The position numbers and the translations under genes were made by a program. The notes under the pieces were generated by a model, which was given only the letters and a program-made list of their open reading frames with translations, did not search any database and had not been told where the DNA came from. From the NCBI RefSeq assembly GCF_019443125.1, contig NZ_JAHYXK010000017.1:1-64000 (forward strand): a stretch of DNA of 64,000 bases, in the 5' to 3' direction. Numbering within the stretch: position 1 is the first letter of the stretch; each line of letters opens with the position of its first letter. Source of the DNA: Pontibacter aydingkolensis (GTDB taxonomy: Bacteria > Bacteroidota > Bacteroidia > Cytophagales > Hymenobacteraceae). Below are positions 8,356-16,436 of this stretch, piece after piece.

Positions 8356-9999
8356 CTACTTGTTCTTCATCGTCCAGTTGGCGTAGTCTCTGAAATAATT
8401 TGCTTCCCAGTGTTTATACCTTGGAATCACAGTCTGCTCCAGGCGACGTTTGAATTCTTCGAAATCTTTACGCTTTGGATCAGTCCATAAAGCTTCGCTC
8501 AGTGCTGTCATCCTCGGGAAAACCATATACTCCAGTTGCGAGATGGTTGAGATGTACTCTGTCCAGACGTTGCCCTGGGCCCCCATGATATACTTTGCCT
8601 CTGGCATGCCCTGCAGTTGTGCCGGAATAGGGTTGTAGTTATAAACGGCATCCAGCGGGTTGTAACCGGGTATTTGCAGATTGTCGGCTTTAGTTTTAGA
8701 CTGATACTGATTAAAGTATAAGGGGAAGCTTGGTGTCATGATAACCGGATGTTTTAGCATGGCTGCTTCAATGCCCTTTTTATCATCTGCCCAGTTCATT
8801 ACAACAGCAGTGGTGTCCAGTTTACCCTCCAATATCTCGTGCCATCCAATGATCTTCTTGTTCTTTTTATCCAGATAGCCTGCTACCTGCCTTACAAAGT
8901 AGGTTTGCAGGCCTTTTTCATCTTTCAGGTTGTTCTTTTTGATAAACTCCTGCGCCTGTGGACTGGCTTTCCACCACATTTTGCTGGTTTCGTCTCCGCC
9001 AATGTGAATGTAAGGCGAAGGGAACAGATCAGCCACCTCCTCAAAAACAGTTTTCAAAAACCTGAATGTTTCGGGATGTGGGGCCAGTACGTTGTTCTGG
9101 CGGTTATACATGCCCCAGGTATAGGCCACATTCCAGGTAGTGTCGGGGCGAGTACTGAACTCAGGGTAAGCGGCAATAGTGGCGCGGCTGTGGCCCGGTA
9201 TGTCAATTTCCGGGATAACGTTTATACCTCGTACTTGCGCATACTTTATTACTTCCTTCACTTCCTCCTGGGTAAAGAAACCGCCATAACGCTTCGGGTT
9301 ATACTTTATAGGTTTATCAAAGAAATGGCCAATCAGGGTAGAGTCGCGCCATGAGCCAATAGAGTTAAGCTTTGGGTAGCTTTTGATCTCTATACGCCAG
9401 CCCTGGTCATCGGTCAGGTGCCAGTGGAAATTGTTGAACTTATGGAAAGCCAGATAATCGATGTACTTTTTAATAAACTGTAACGGGAAAGTATGGCGCA
9501 CTACATCGAGGTGCATGCCACGGTAAGCGAACTGAGGATAGTCTATGATCTTAACCGGCTCTACTTCATATACATTCTTTTTCTCCAGCGGTACCAGTTG
9601 CAGTAAAGTCTGGATGCCGTACACGATGCCGTTCACATCCTGTGCTTTAACAGTGATTACTTCATCACCAGACTTCAGCACATACATTTCCTTACGGTTT
9701 GCCACTGCCGGGTCGTGCTGTAGGATAATGGCATTTTTTACTTTATGGCCTTTGGAAAGTGGTTTTACACTTAAATCCAGGCCGGTTTGCCCTTTAAGCA
9801 TAACCTTTAACAGGCTTGCCTGCGTGGAGTAGGGGGCAGCGTAATAAATTATACTTTGCTGGTCTAGCTTTACAGAGTTTTGTTTGAGCGTAACTACCTG
9901 CTGCGGCTTGGGAACAATGTCGGTTGCTCTTTGAGCTGATGCTTTTACAGGTAGGTATAAAAGGCAAAAGAGGAGCAATAACTGGATTAGGCGTTTCAT
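8356..9999 (-). CDS. Exported beta-N-acetylhexosaminidase (GH20)
   Basis: Hydrolyses terminal beta-linked N-acetylglucosamine or N-acetylgalactosamine from glycans. I chose the ATG at 9999 because it begins a clean signal peptide (MKRLIQLLLLFCLLYLP, cut near KASAQ). A longer frame reaches 10038 but adds 13 unlikely residues. The GH20b domain is N-terminal. The catalytic barrel shows HWHLTDDQGWRIEI and the catalytic pair Asp336-Glu337 in HIGGDE (332-337), which supports substrate-assisted catalysis. Other barrel strands are visible (GINVIPEIDIPGH, VVMNWAD). The location is periplasm or outer membrane. It is monocistronic, with its own terminator. Confidence 0.92.
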   Translation of the reverse strand: MKRLIQLLLLFCLLYLPVKASAQRATDIVPKPQQVVTLKQNSVKLDQQSIIYYAAPYSTQASLLKVMLKGQTGLDLSVKPLSKGHKVKNAIILQHDPAVANRKEMYVLKSGDEVITVKAQDVNGIVYGIQTLLQLVPLEKKNVYEVEPVKIIDYPQFAYRGMHLDVVRHTFPLQFIKKYIDYLAFHKFNNFHWHLTDDQGWRIEIKSYPKLNSIGSWRDSTLIGHFFDKPIKYNPKRYGGFFTQEEVKEVIKYAQVRGINVIPEIDIPGHSRATIAAYPEFSTRPDTTWNVAYTWGMYNRQNNVLAPHPETFRFLKTVFEEVADLFPSPYIHIGGDETSKMWWKASPQAQEFIKKNNLKDEKGLQTYFVRQVAGYLDKKNKKIIGWHEILEGKLDTTAVVMNWADDKKGIEAAMLKHPVIMTPSFPLYFNQYQSKTKADNLQIPGYNPLDAVYNYNPIPAQLQGMPEAKYIMGAQGNVWTEYISTISQLEYMVFPRMTALSEALWTDPKRKDFEEFKRRLEQTVIPRYKHWEANYFRDYANWTMKNK

Positions 10000-10063
10000 G
10001 TTACTTGTGGGAGATGTTGTACCGATAAAATTAAGCATTTCAAATTGTCTTGCCTATTTAATG

Positions 10064-10095
10064 GATGATCCTCTTGATGATCCTCTTAATGATCC
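10064..10095. repeat. Short 12-base tandem repeat
   Basis: Three imperfect copies of GATGATCCTCTT lie in the gap between the hexosaminidase and the YsnF gene. They contain no gene and have no visible function. Confidence 0.5.
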
Positions 10096-10190
10096 TGCTG
10101 CTGATGTGAATAGTATCAGAATCGATGCCCCGAAGTTTAGGTAGCATGGGTGTTGGCTTAGCTATACTTGATTGGCAAAACGGTTAAAAT

Positions 10191-10224
10191 AAAAACGGGC
10201 AACAATTTCTTGCTGCCCGTTTTT
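10191..10224 (-). terminator. Terminator after the first YsnF/AvaK gene
   Basis: An 11-base stem, AAAAACGGGCA with TGCCCGTTTTT, closes a 12-base loop 17 bases beyond the stop of the gene at 10241. A U tract is present on the minus strand, so this is a canonical intrinsic terminator. Confidence 0.85.
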
Positions 10225-10240
10225 ATCAAAGTATGGTTAT

Positions 10241-11104
10241 TTAGCGTCTGTCAGGACCCCTGTTCTCATTTCTAGGATCTAATCTGTCCTTGTCTGACCT
10301 TGGATTAAGTTTATCAACTTCAACGTCGGTTTTACGCTCTGTACCTCTTACAGTCTCTTCGCGTTGTTCTACTTCTTTACCCAATCTTACTTCCTCTACT
10401 ACACGAGCCTGCTTATTAACAATAGGCTTTTCCGCATGCTCAGTCATGGTAATTTCGCCTTCTTTAAAGCCTGCCATGTCTTTTTCGTTGGCTGGGCGGT
10501 TTACAGGTCTGCGTTCTACGTGCACGTGTTCTTCGCGCAGGCGCAGTTTCTCTTCTACCGGACGTTCAATTATACGGCTTTTCAGAGTTACACCACCAGT
10601 TTCTACTTCACGTTTACCTACCTGCATTTTTTCTTCTACTACAGGTATAGACTGGTTTGAGTTTGTCCATTTACCTTTATCAGAACTGGACATGCTGCGG
10701 TATTGTGCCGAACGTTCGTTAACATCTATCGCACCGCACTTATCTAAAAGCTCAGCTGCTTTTGTAGCCTGTTCTTTAGAGTTAGCATGCACTGTTACAA
10801 TAGAGCCCTGCTTAGCTACTTTATAGTACTTACTCGATTCATCGCGACTATCGAAAAGAGAGTTAAAAAAGTCGTTATCTCTTTTATTGTCTGTTGTGCC
10901 GGTAGTTGCTGTTGTATTTGTTGGCCCACCCATATTCGGATTCGATGGGTTTGGTCTATTTTGGTTTGGCGCATTTGTTTTATCTTTAGCACCTCTTACT
11001 GCGATATCAATATTATTACTAGGAATACCATTGCGTTCCAGTTCCTGTGCTGCCATTTGGGCATCTACGCCATAGTCGAAAATTCCTATTACTGTCTGTT
11101 TCAT
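10241..11104 (-). CDS. YsnF/AvaK-domain (DUF2382) stress protein with GSP17M-like head
   Basis: A 287-residue hydrophilic protein. The first 35 residues (QTVIGIFDYGVDAQMAAQEL, then NGIPSNNIDIAV) resemble the short general-stress 17M-type domain. After a low-complexity Asn/Pro/Thr linker comes the DUF2382 region with repeated VEEKxxVGKREVETGGV, RPVEEKLRLREEHVHVERRPV and VVEEVRLGKEV elements. The C-terminal 30 residues are highly charged. No catalytic residues are evident; family members are associated with stress and desiccation responses. A second, shorter DUF2382 gene lies 53 bases upstream on the same strand, so cotranscription is likely. Confidence 0.8.
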   Translation of the reverse strand: MKQTVIGIFDYGVDAQMAAQELERNGIPSNNIDIAVRGAKDKTNAPNQNRPNPSNPNMGGPTNTTATTGTTDNKRDNDFFNSLFDSRDESSKYYKVAKQGSIVTVHANSKEQATKAAELLDKCGAIDVNERSAQYRSMSSSDKGKWTNSNQSIPVVEEKMQVGKREVETGGVTLKSRIIERPVEEKLRLREEHVHVERRPVNRPANEKDMAGFKEGEITMTEHAEKPIVNKQARVVEEVRLGKEVEQREETVRGTERKTDVEVDKLNPRSDKDRLDPRNENRGPDRR

Positions 11105-11157
11105 AGTAGTCGTTGTTTTGGTTTAAAATTGAATGGTAGCATGATTTTCATGCATTG

Positions 11158-11628
11158 TTATTGTATTGTAGTATTATTTTCTTGTCTGTCTACTTTAACT
11201 TCCTCTTTTCGGAGCGTTACTTGTTGCGGATGGTGCTCTTCCACTCTTCTTTTGGTAATGTGAAGTTCTTCAACCAATACAAGTCGTTTCTGAATAACCA
11301 CCTCTTCCTTAATAACAGGAATTATCATGGTATCACCATCGTAACGTACTTCAGGAGGAGAGTCAATAGATAGGTTTTTAGCAACGCGTTGAACATCGAT
11401 GTCTTCATAGGCAAAGGGTACGTCAACGATTACATCTTCTTCATGCACCAGCTTTGACACACGCACTTTCCCTTTCTCAACAGTCTGCAAATCAAAGTCT
11501 ACCTGCTCCTCAATAACCGGGACTACTTCATCTTCCTGAGCAGGGTCATGGTCTTCTATTTTACTTTGCTGCAGTTTTTTTTCGAATTCAGATTGTTGTA
11601 CTTTATTTTTGTTTATATTTATTTTCAT
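11158..11628 (-). CDS. YsnF/AvaK-domain (DUF2382) protein, short form
   Basis: A 156-residue, very charged protein with the same DUF2382 repeat pattern as its neighbour: PVIEEQVDFD, KGKVRVSKLV, then VIPVIKEEVVIQKRLVLVEEL and the closing HPQQVTLRKEEVKVDRQ. It lacks the N-terminal GSP17M-like head. Its N-terminus (MKININKNKVQQSEFEKKLQQ) is coiled-coil-like. The arrangement suggests a duplication within one stress operon. Function is unknown beyond family association with stress. Confidence 0.75.
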   Translation of the reverse strand: MKININKNKVQQSEFEKKLQQSKIEDHDPAQEDEVVPVIEEQVDFDLQTVEKGKVRVSKLVHEEDVIVDVPFAYEDIDVQRVAKNLSIDSPPEVRYDGDTMIIPVIKEEVVIQKRLVLVEELHITKRRVEEHHPQQVTLRKEEVKVDRQENNTTIQ

Positions 11629-11990
11629 TGTCCATTCGTATATAAAAATATACCTTAAGCAAGATTCTTATTATGGTGTCTATTATATGTTTACGGGCTT
11701 AGTTGCATGGAGTTAAGTTGAAGGTTATATTTAATGTTTAAACATTTATATCTGTGCTCAAGTATTTGGCAGGCAAGTATACATAAACTGTGAGTATCCT
11801 ATAATATTGAGCGAATAGGAGGAGAATGGCGGCTATTTTTTGTTAATTAAACCCCTTTTATGCTTGGCTGCTTAAGAGTGTTCTTATTTATTAAGAACCC
11901 AATTGGCCTAAAACTACAGTTAGTATCTACCTAAATGAGCAGTGGAAGGTAAGTAGCACCGAGTATTAACGAATATGATTATTTGCTCTT
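11629..11990. other. 362-base AT-rich gap, nothing identified
   Basis: No gene, hairpin terminator or recognisable consensus promoter was seen. It includes the upstream region of the DUF2382 pair and the 3' flank of the GNAT gene, plus one AAGTATA heptamer near 11777. Confidence 0.5.
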
Positions 11991-12545
11991 CTACATCCAG
12001 TCCCAAAGTATAATATCCCAATTCTCTCCAGTATCAGATCTGAATTTAAGAATGGACTTAAAGCCAACTTTATAATGGGCATGAACGGAGCGTGTATTGC
12101 GTTGGGCAACTCCTGTAACCACATAATCAAAGTGTGGTTGCATCTGGTGTCGTAGGTGGTTGTAAAGGCCAGAAAACACATTTTGTCCGCGGTATTCTTT
12201 TGCTACACAAACCTGACCCATGATAAAGTAAGTAGCTGTATTCAGCGGAACATCTTTATAGGTCAGTTCTTCTACCACGTTAATTAGCGGTGTGAGTACA
12301 GGCAGCTTATCAGAGAATTCCTTTAACATAACAAGCGCATAACCAATTACTTTTCCATCATCTTTGGCCAGTACATGTTTATACTTTTGGCTCATCTCTT
12401 CCAGAAGCGAAAGGGAGTGACGGGCAGTTAGAAAGCCCTGTTCAGTTATTTCGGCAGGAGACAGGTTGTCTTCGCAGTTGAGAGACTGTAAATCGAGTAT
12501 CTGCTGCAGGTCCTCTGCATTTTTGGCCTGGGCGAATGTGATCAT
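11991..12545 (-). CDS. GNAT-family N-acetyltransferase
   Basis: A 184-residue protein of the GNAT fold, which transfers acetyl groups from acetyl-CoA to amines. The core strand GKVIGYALVMLKEF leads to the acetyl-CoA-binding motif A, QVCVAKEYRGQNVFSGLYNHL, with the R-G-Q-x-x-x-x pyrophosphate loop. The C-terminal strands (YVVTGVAQRNTRSVHAHYKVGFK) give the typical late motif. The substrate is unknown. It stands alone, about 107 bases downstream of the LEA-2 gene. Confidence 0.82.
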   Translation of the reverse strand: MITFAQAKNAEDLQQILDLQSLNCEDNLSPAEITEQGFLTARHSLSLLEEMSQKYKHVLAKDDGKVIGYALVMLKEFSDKLPVLTPLINVVEELTYKDVPLNTATYFIMGQVCVAKEYRGQNVFSGLYNHLRHQMQPHFDYVVTGVAQRNTRSVHAHYKVGFKSILKFRSDTGENWDIILWDWM

Positions 12546-12652
12546 CGGGCTTTGCTTTACATATGGTTAACAAAGGCAAGTATAAAAATTGTTTGGCAAT
12601 TTTAGGATAGTATAATTTGTAGTATGCAAATTTAGCTAAAGTATAGCTCCAG

Positions 12653-15127
12653 CTACTGCGCCACCTGATCGGCATCCTTAGGCTTTGCCTTTTTCTTCTT
12701 TTGAAAAAGCATTGTCTTTTCCCATTTCTCGAATCGCACAAAAGTATTCTTTATTTTAGGATTGCCAGTATCAACAGTGGCGGAAGTGTTAATATATAAT
12801 GTCCTTTCCTCATTGCTGCCACTGATTTTCGAAAACAACGCCCTGAAAACCTCGCCTATACTTAGACTTATGGGCACTTTTACAATACTTTGCCCTAGAG
12901 GAATATCATAAGTCCTGTTTATGGTACCACAAGCATCCAAGAGGTTTTGGGCACAGATGTTATATGTTATATCACTTATTTCTAAACCTTTAGTGTTGGC
13001 ATTTTGTATCTGTACCAGTGCATTTAATACAATTCCACTCTTAAGGTTTATACCTTTCAACTTTGTTTTTTGCAGCTCCGTTACCGGCACCTTTGGCATC
13101 GGAATCATAAATTCGTTTGCAAGTTTAACCCTTTGTGGTGCTAAATCGGCTATGGTATAGTCCAGCGTTATATTTTCTTTTAAAAGCATGCTGTCCTGCT
13201 GCTGATGGTGCTTCAGGTGGTCGCGCCATGTTTTATAGTTAACTCCCAGCGTAATCCAGCCTGTTTGCATACCTCCCGGAGGTAACGTTTTACTTATATT
13301 TTCCTGGCTCAAGGCAAAAGTATCAGCCTTATGGGATACTTGTATGCCTATATAATTGATGTGAATCGGAATGGGCAGTGGATTCTTTACCTGCACATTT
13401 AACTTTACCCAGGCTGTATCATAAGCAATGGTAACGTCAAGGGTATCAATTTTAGTGACCTGTGGCATTAGCTGACCACCTGATCCTTTGGCTAATTCCA
13501 ACACTCCGGTAAACTCCAGGTTTATTTTAGTTGAGCCAAGTATTTTGTTACTGCTGACAATAGTCGCTGTGGCTTGCAGATTATACTTCCAATCTGTACT
13601 GCCACTAATTGCTCTTTTTATCAGTTGGTTTACATCTGCTGCAGATAGCCGTATCGGAATTTCCACTTCTGCATCCTTACCTGTAATTTCGAGAGGCTCT
13701 TTTGTCTGGCCTGTCAGCAGGATATCCTCGCTTAACTGCAGCCGGTAATCCAGGTTTTTAATTTGCAGGTCGGGTAGGTTTGAGCTTTGTACTTTCAGTT
13801 TTAGGCCAAGATAGGCACCTTTCTGTGGGTCGAGTTCTCTTACCTCGAGGCCTGCAACCTGTATACCTGCCTGCCCGGGCACCGGTACCTGCACCTGCCG
13901 TCTTAATGCCAGCTTTTGAGTTTGCTCCGAATCAGGAAGGTTATAGATCAGGTTGAGTTCAATATCCAGCGCCACCTTCTCCTGTCCTTGTACCTGCTTC
14001 ATTAGATTTTGGTAAGCGCTTTCGTCCACGAGCAACTCAAGGCGCAGCGACTGATCACCAGACTTTGGCAGAATCTTTTCAAAATCGCGTTTACCTTGCG
14101 CTATCACCTTTCCCTGGTGGCGGATAAAGTATGAGGCGCTGTCGATATAAAAAGGGAAAGGAGAGGGGTTGTGTACTACAATGTCAGCCTGTATTCTTGT
14201 CTTTTCTTCGTTAGAGTCTATTTTGAGCCGCTTTACTTTGCTAACCGAAGGCATATAGTCTTTACCCGTTCCCATTCCGCCTACATCTAATTCACCGGAT
14301 TTCTCTACACTCAAACTGAACGAATCAAACAGAGGGTGCTCGCTTTTGATCTGTGCCTCCAGTGCTGCATCATATTCCCAACTCTTATCACCTTTCAGCT
14401 TTTTCTTGATAAGAGCAACGGCATCAGATGTAGATAATACCAATGGTATTTCAAGCAGCTTGCTTCCTTTTTCAACTGTAAAAGTTGTATCTACCTGCCC
14501 CGTAATCTTAAGTGTATCGCCCAGGGTAACGTTATACTTAAAGTTATCTATTTTAAGCCCGGGCAGGTTTTTGTTTGTCGCTTCTATACTTAATAGCATA
14601 GAATACCCATCCTCCACACTAAAGCCTCTAACCTTTAATTCACGTATCTTCATCTCTGGTGATCTCGCAACGGGTACCGTAATTTTACGGTTGATGGTGA
14701 TGCTTTTAGGGCTCATTAGCGGCAGATCAAAATAAACATCCATGTCCACATTTACTTTGATGCTGTCTTTGCCTTGGTTGTTCTTTATATGGTCTCTGTA
14801 CTTTTCAAAGTCGAGGAGCATTTTAAAGTCAATCACTCTGTCGCCAAGTGCTGGAAGTGTGTGATCTGTCGTCATCTGTCCGCGCCCCAGGGTGTCTTCT
14901 GCACCCTTAAAAACATAATTTACGCTGTCGATGGCAATGGGCAGAGGTATTCTGTTTTGTACATTAATACCTGCTTTTACTATGGCTGTGTCTCTTACCA
15001 GGTCCAGGTTGATGTATTCCACACCCTTTACCTTAGGATAGTACTTCTCCTTGATCACGATATAGGCAATGCCACCAATAATTAAAAGGAGCAACACAAC
15101 AAGAACTATCCATCCAGTTTTCTTCAC
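12653..15127 (-). CDS. Giant LEA type 2 (WHy-domain) repeat protein
   Basis: An 824-residue protein with one N-terminal membrane anchor (about 5-27) and three successive units of about 260 residues, starting near 33, 300 and 565. Each unit opens with an N-x-x-P-x-P-x-x-I motif (NRIPLPIAI, NPSPFPFYI, NPLPIPIHI) typical of LEA14/WHy domains. A second half follows in each, with N-L-P-x-L-x-I-x-N (NLPGLKIDNF, NLPDLQIKNL, or the diverged NTKGLEISDI). Thus six WHy-like half-units form three pairs. The C-terminus is Lys-rich (KKKKAKPKDAD). LEA-2 proteins are linked to desiccation tolerance and lipid handling. Its function here is unknown. Confidence 0.8.
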   Translation of the reverse strand: MKKTGWIVLVVLLLLIIGGIAYIVIKEKYYPKVKGVEYINLDLVRDTAIVKAGINVQNRIPLPIAIDSVNYVFKGAEDTLGRGQMTTDHTLPALGDRVIDFKMLLDFEKYRDHIKNNQGKDSIKVNVDMDVYFDLPLMSPKSITINRKITVPVARSPEMKIRELKVRGFSVEDGYSMLLSIEATNKNLPGLKIDNFKYNVTLGDTLKITGQVDTTFTVEKGSKLLEIPLVLSTSDAVALIKKKLKGDKSWEYDAALEAQIKSEHPLFDSFSLSVEKSGELDVGGMGTGKDYMPSVSKVKRLKIDSNEEKTRIQADIVVHNPSPFPFYIDSASYFIRHQGKVIAQGKRDFEKILPKSGDQSLRLELLVDESAYQNLMKQVQGQEKVALDIELNLIYNLPDSEQTQKLALRRQVQVPVPGQAGIQVAGLEVRELDPQKGAYLGLKLKVQSSNLPDLQIKNLDYRLQLSEDILLTGQTKEPLEITGKDAEVEIPIRLSAADVNQLIKRAISGSTDWKYNLQATATIVSSNKILGSTKINLEFTGVLELAKGSGGQLMPQVTKIDTLDVTIAYDTAWVKLNVQVKNPLPIPIHINYIGIQVSHKADTFALSQENISKTLPPGGMQTGWITLGVNYKTWRDHLKHHQQQDSMLLKENITLDYTIADLAPQRVKLANEFMIPMPKVPVTELQKTKLKGINLKSGIVLNALVQIQNANTKGLEISDITYNICAQNLLDACGTINRTYDIPLGQSIVKVPISLSIGEVFRALFSKISGSNEERTLYINTSATVDTGNPKIKNTFVRFEKWEKTMLFQKKKKAKPKDADQVAQ

Positions 15128-15216
15128 AGATTTGTATGATACGGTTTGTTACCTCTGTAAACGGGTTTTATACTTATGCTGTTTTTGTGAGGCAATAAGG
15201 GGCAGTGTGAAAAGTA

Positions 15217-15750
15217 CTATGGCTGCTCTGCTTTCTGTTTTACCAAATGCATTATTTTTTGGTGTAGCTCCTTCTGAAAAGTAATAAGTGATTCTGGTCC
15301 TCCTTCCTGATGCTTTACCCGCTTTATGGCTTTGCCCTTCTCATAAAAAGTGAGGTAGGTACTAGGCCTGTCTGTCCACTGAGTTAAGTAGGAATCTTGC
15401 AATGAAGTATAATTAAGCGCCGCTATATCTCTTTTTAGCTGCTGCAACTCAGGCTTAGGCAAACAAAGCTGTACAGTGTCATCTTCGGGTATACCAATGT
15501 TACCCCACGAAATCAAGGTTATACTTCCATCGTGCATAATGTTGGCCTCGTAGGAAGGGCAGGGGCCATAGCAGGGGGCTTTCTGGAACTGAAGCAGTGG
15601 CAGGGCAGGTTGGCTGCTGTTGCTTGTCTGGCAACTAGCCTGGCTTATACAGCTGCCTAAAGCCATACTTGCAAACAGCAAAAGTATAAAAGACATTAGT
15701 TGTTTCGTTATGTTAAATAATCTTGTTCGTAACATAGCTAGTCTCATCAT
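15217..15750 (-). CDS. DUF6438-type lipoprotein
   Basis: A 177-residue protein with a lipoprotein signal: FILLLFASMALGSC gives a lipobox with Cys33. After a short linker comes LLQFQKAPCYGPCPSYEANI, the Cys-containing opening of DUF6438 proteins, then ITLISWGNIG. An internal Met19 is an alternative start that would shorten the signal. The ATG at 15750 overlaps the upstream stop by 4 bases (ATGA), suggesting translational coupling. Likely anchored in the inner or outer membrane; function unknown. Confidence 0.7.
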   Translation of the reverse strand: MMRLAMLRTRLFNITKQLMSFILLLFASMALGSCISQASCQTSNSSQPALPLLQFQKAPCYGPCPSYEANIMHDGSITLISWGNIGIPEDDTVQLCLPKPELQQLKRDIAALNYTSLQDSYLTQWTDRPSTYLTFYEKGKAIKRVKHQEGGPESLITFQKELHQKIMHLVKQKAEQP

Positions 15751-16334
15751 TTTTGAGCTGCCTTTGTAAATCTGCCGTTCTCGAAAATATATGCCTGTGG
15801 TTCACAATTGCGACACTCCTGGTAGTCAATTGCAGGGTCGGGGGGATTAATGATAAACAGGCGGCTGTTAGGGCCATACTTTGCGCCATGGTTACTTTGT
15901 AGCTTGTCAGCTATTTTACCATTTTCCCGGTCTATAACATAATGCATCTGGCAGTTAGTGCCGCAGCCAACGGTTACTACCGTATACTTGCCGGCGAAAT
16001 TTACACCTTGCTTTAAACCCTCGTCCAGAGCTGTTTTATATGTGCTTACTTCGTTGCTGCTCTCATCATTTAGCGGCGACAGACGGCCACGGTACATGTT
16101 GCCAACATCGTAATCGCTTCTTTTCTGGTATTCTTCCATGGTAATGCGGTATCGCTGGTAGAGTTCCGGATTTTTGCCCTCGGTTATTGGTTCCGACACT
16201 GTCTTCTTATCGAGCTGCTTTTCAAGCTTTGGGTGCGTTTCCGCAAAACTACCCTCATTATCTTTTTCTCTGTCCTGCTGGCAGGCTGTACAGGTAATGG
16301 CGGCTGCAAACAAGTATACTTTATGTAATTTCAT
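15747..16334 (-). CDS. Cys-rich lipoprotein of unknown function
   Basis: I start this at the ATG at 16334 because MKLHKVYLFAAAITCTAC is a complete lipoprotein signal with the lipobox TCTAC. A longer frame begins at 16358. The mature protein is about 177 residues. It has the conserved-looking motifs NFAGKYTVVTVGCGTNCQ and YQECRNCEPQAYIFENG, giving two close Cys pairs. I recall similar CGTNC motifs in uncharacterised exported proteins but cannot name a function. It is coupled by a 4-base overlap to the DUF6438 lipoprotein, which also has a paired-Cys motif. Confidence 0.6.
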   Translation of the reverse strand: MKLHKVYLFAAAITCTACQQDREKDNEGSFAETHPKLEKQLDKKTVSEPITEGKNPELYQRYRITMEEYQKRSDYDVGNMYRGRLSPLNDESSNEVSTYKTALDEGLKQGVNFAGKYTVVTVGCGTNCQMHYVIDRENGKIADKLQSNHGAKYGPNSRLFIINPPDPAIDYQECRNCEPQAYIFENGRFTKAAQK

Positions 16335-16384
16335 ATTTATCTTATTATACTTCCTCATACGGCTGCGCTTTAAGTATAGCCAAA

Positions 16385-16418
16385 AAAAGAGCCTCTCCGG
16401 GTGTGGAGAGGCTCTTTT
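16385..16418. terminator. Terminator after yidC
   Basis: A perfect 14-base stem (16385-16398 with 16405-16418) with a 6-base loop GGGTGT and A/T tracts on both sides. It lies 18 bases beyond the yidC stop. It also sits just upstream of the small lipoprotein pair and could insulate the two units. Confidence 0.88.
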
Positions 16419-16436
16419 ATACTTTAGCGGTTAAGC

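Noticed and set aside
12442..12741. A 99-codon leftward frame between the LEA-2 and GNAT genes
   Set aside because: It overlaps the 3' end of the LEA-2 gene and the 5' end of the GNAT gene in another frame, and it has no family character.
16174..16434. Plus-strand frames opposite the lipoprotein and yidC genes, and the many similar frames antisense to real genes
   Set aside because: They are antisense reflections of well-supported genes and lack any domain character.
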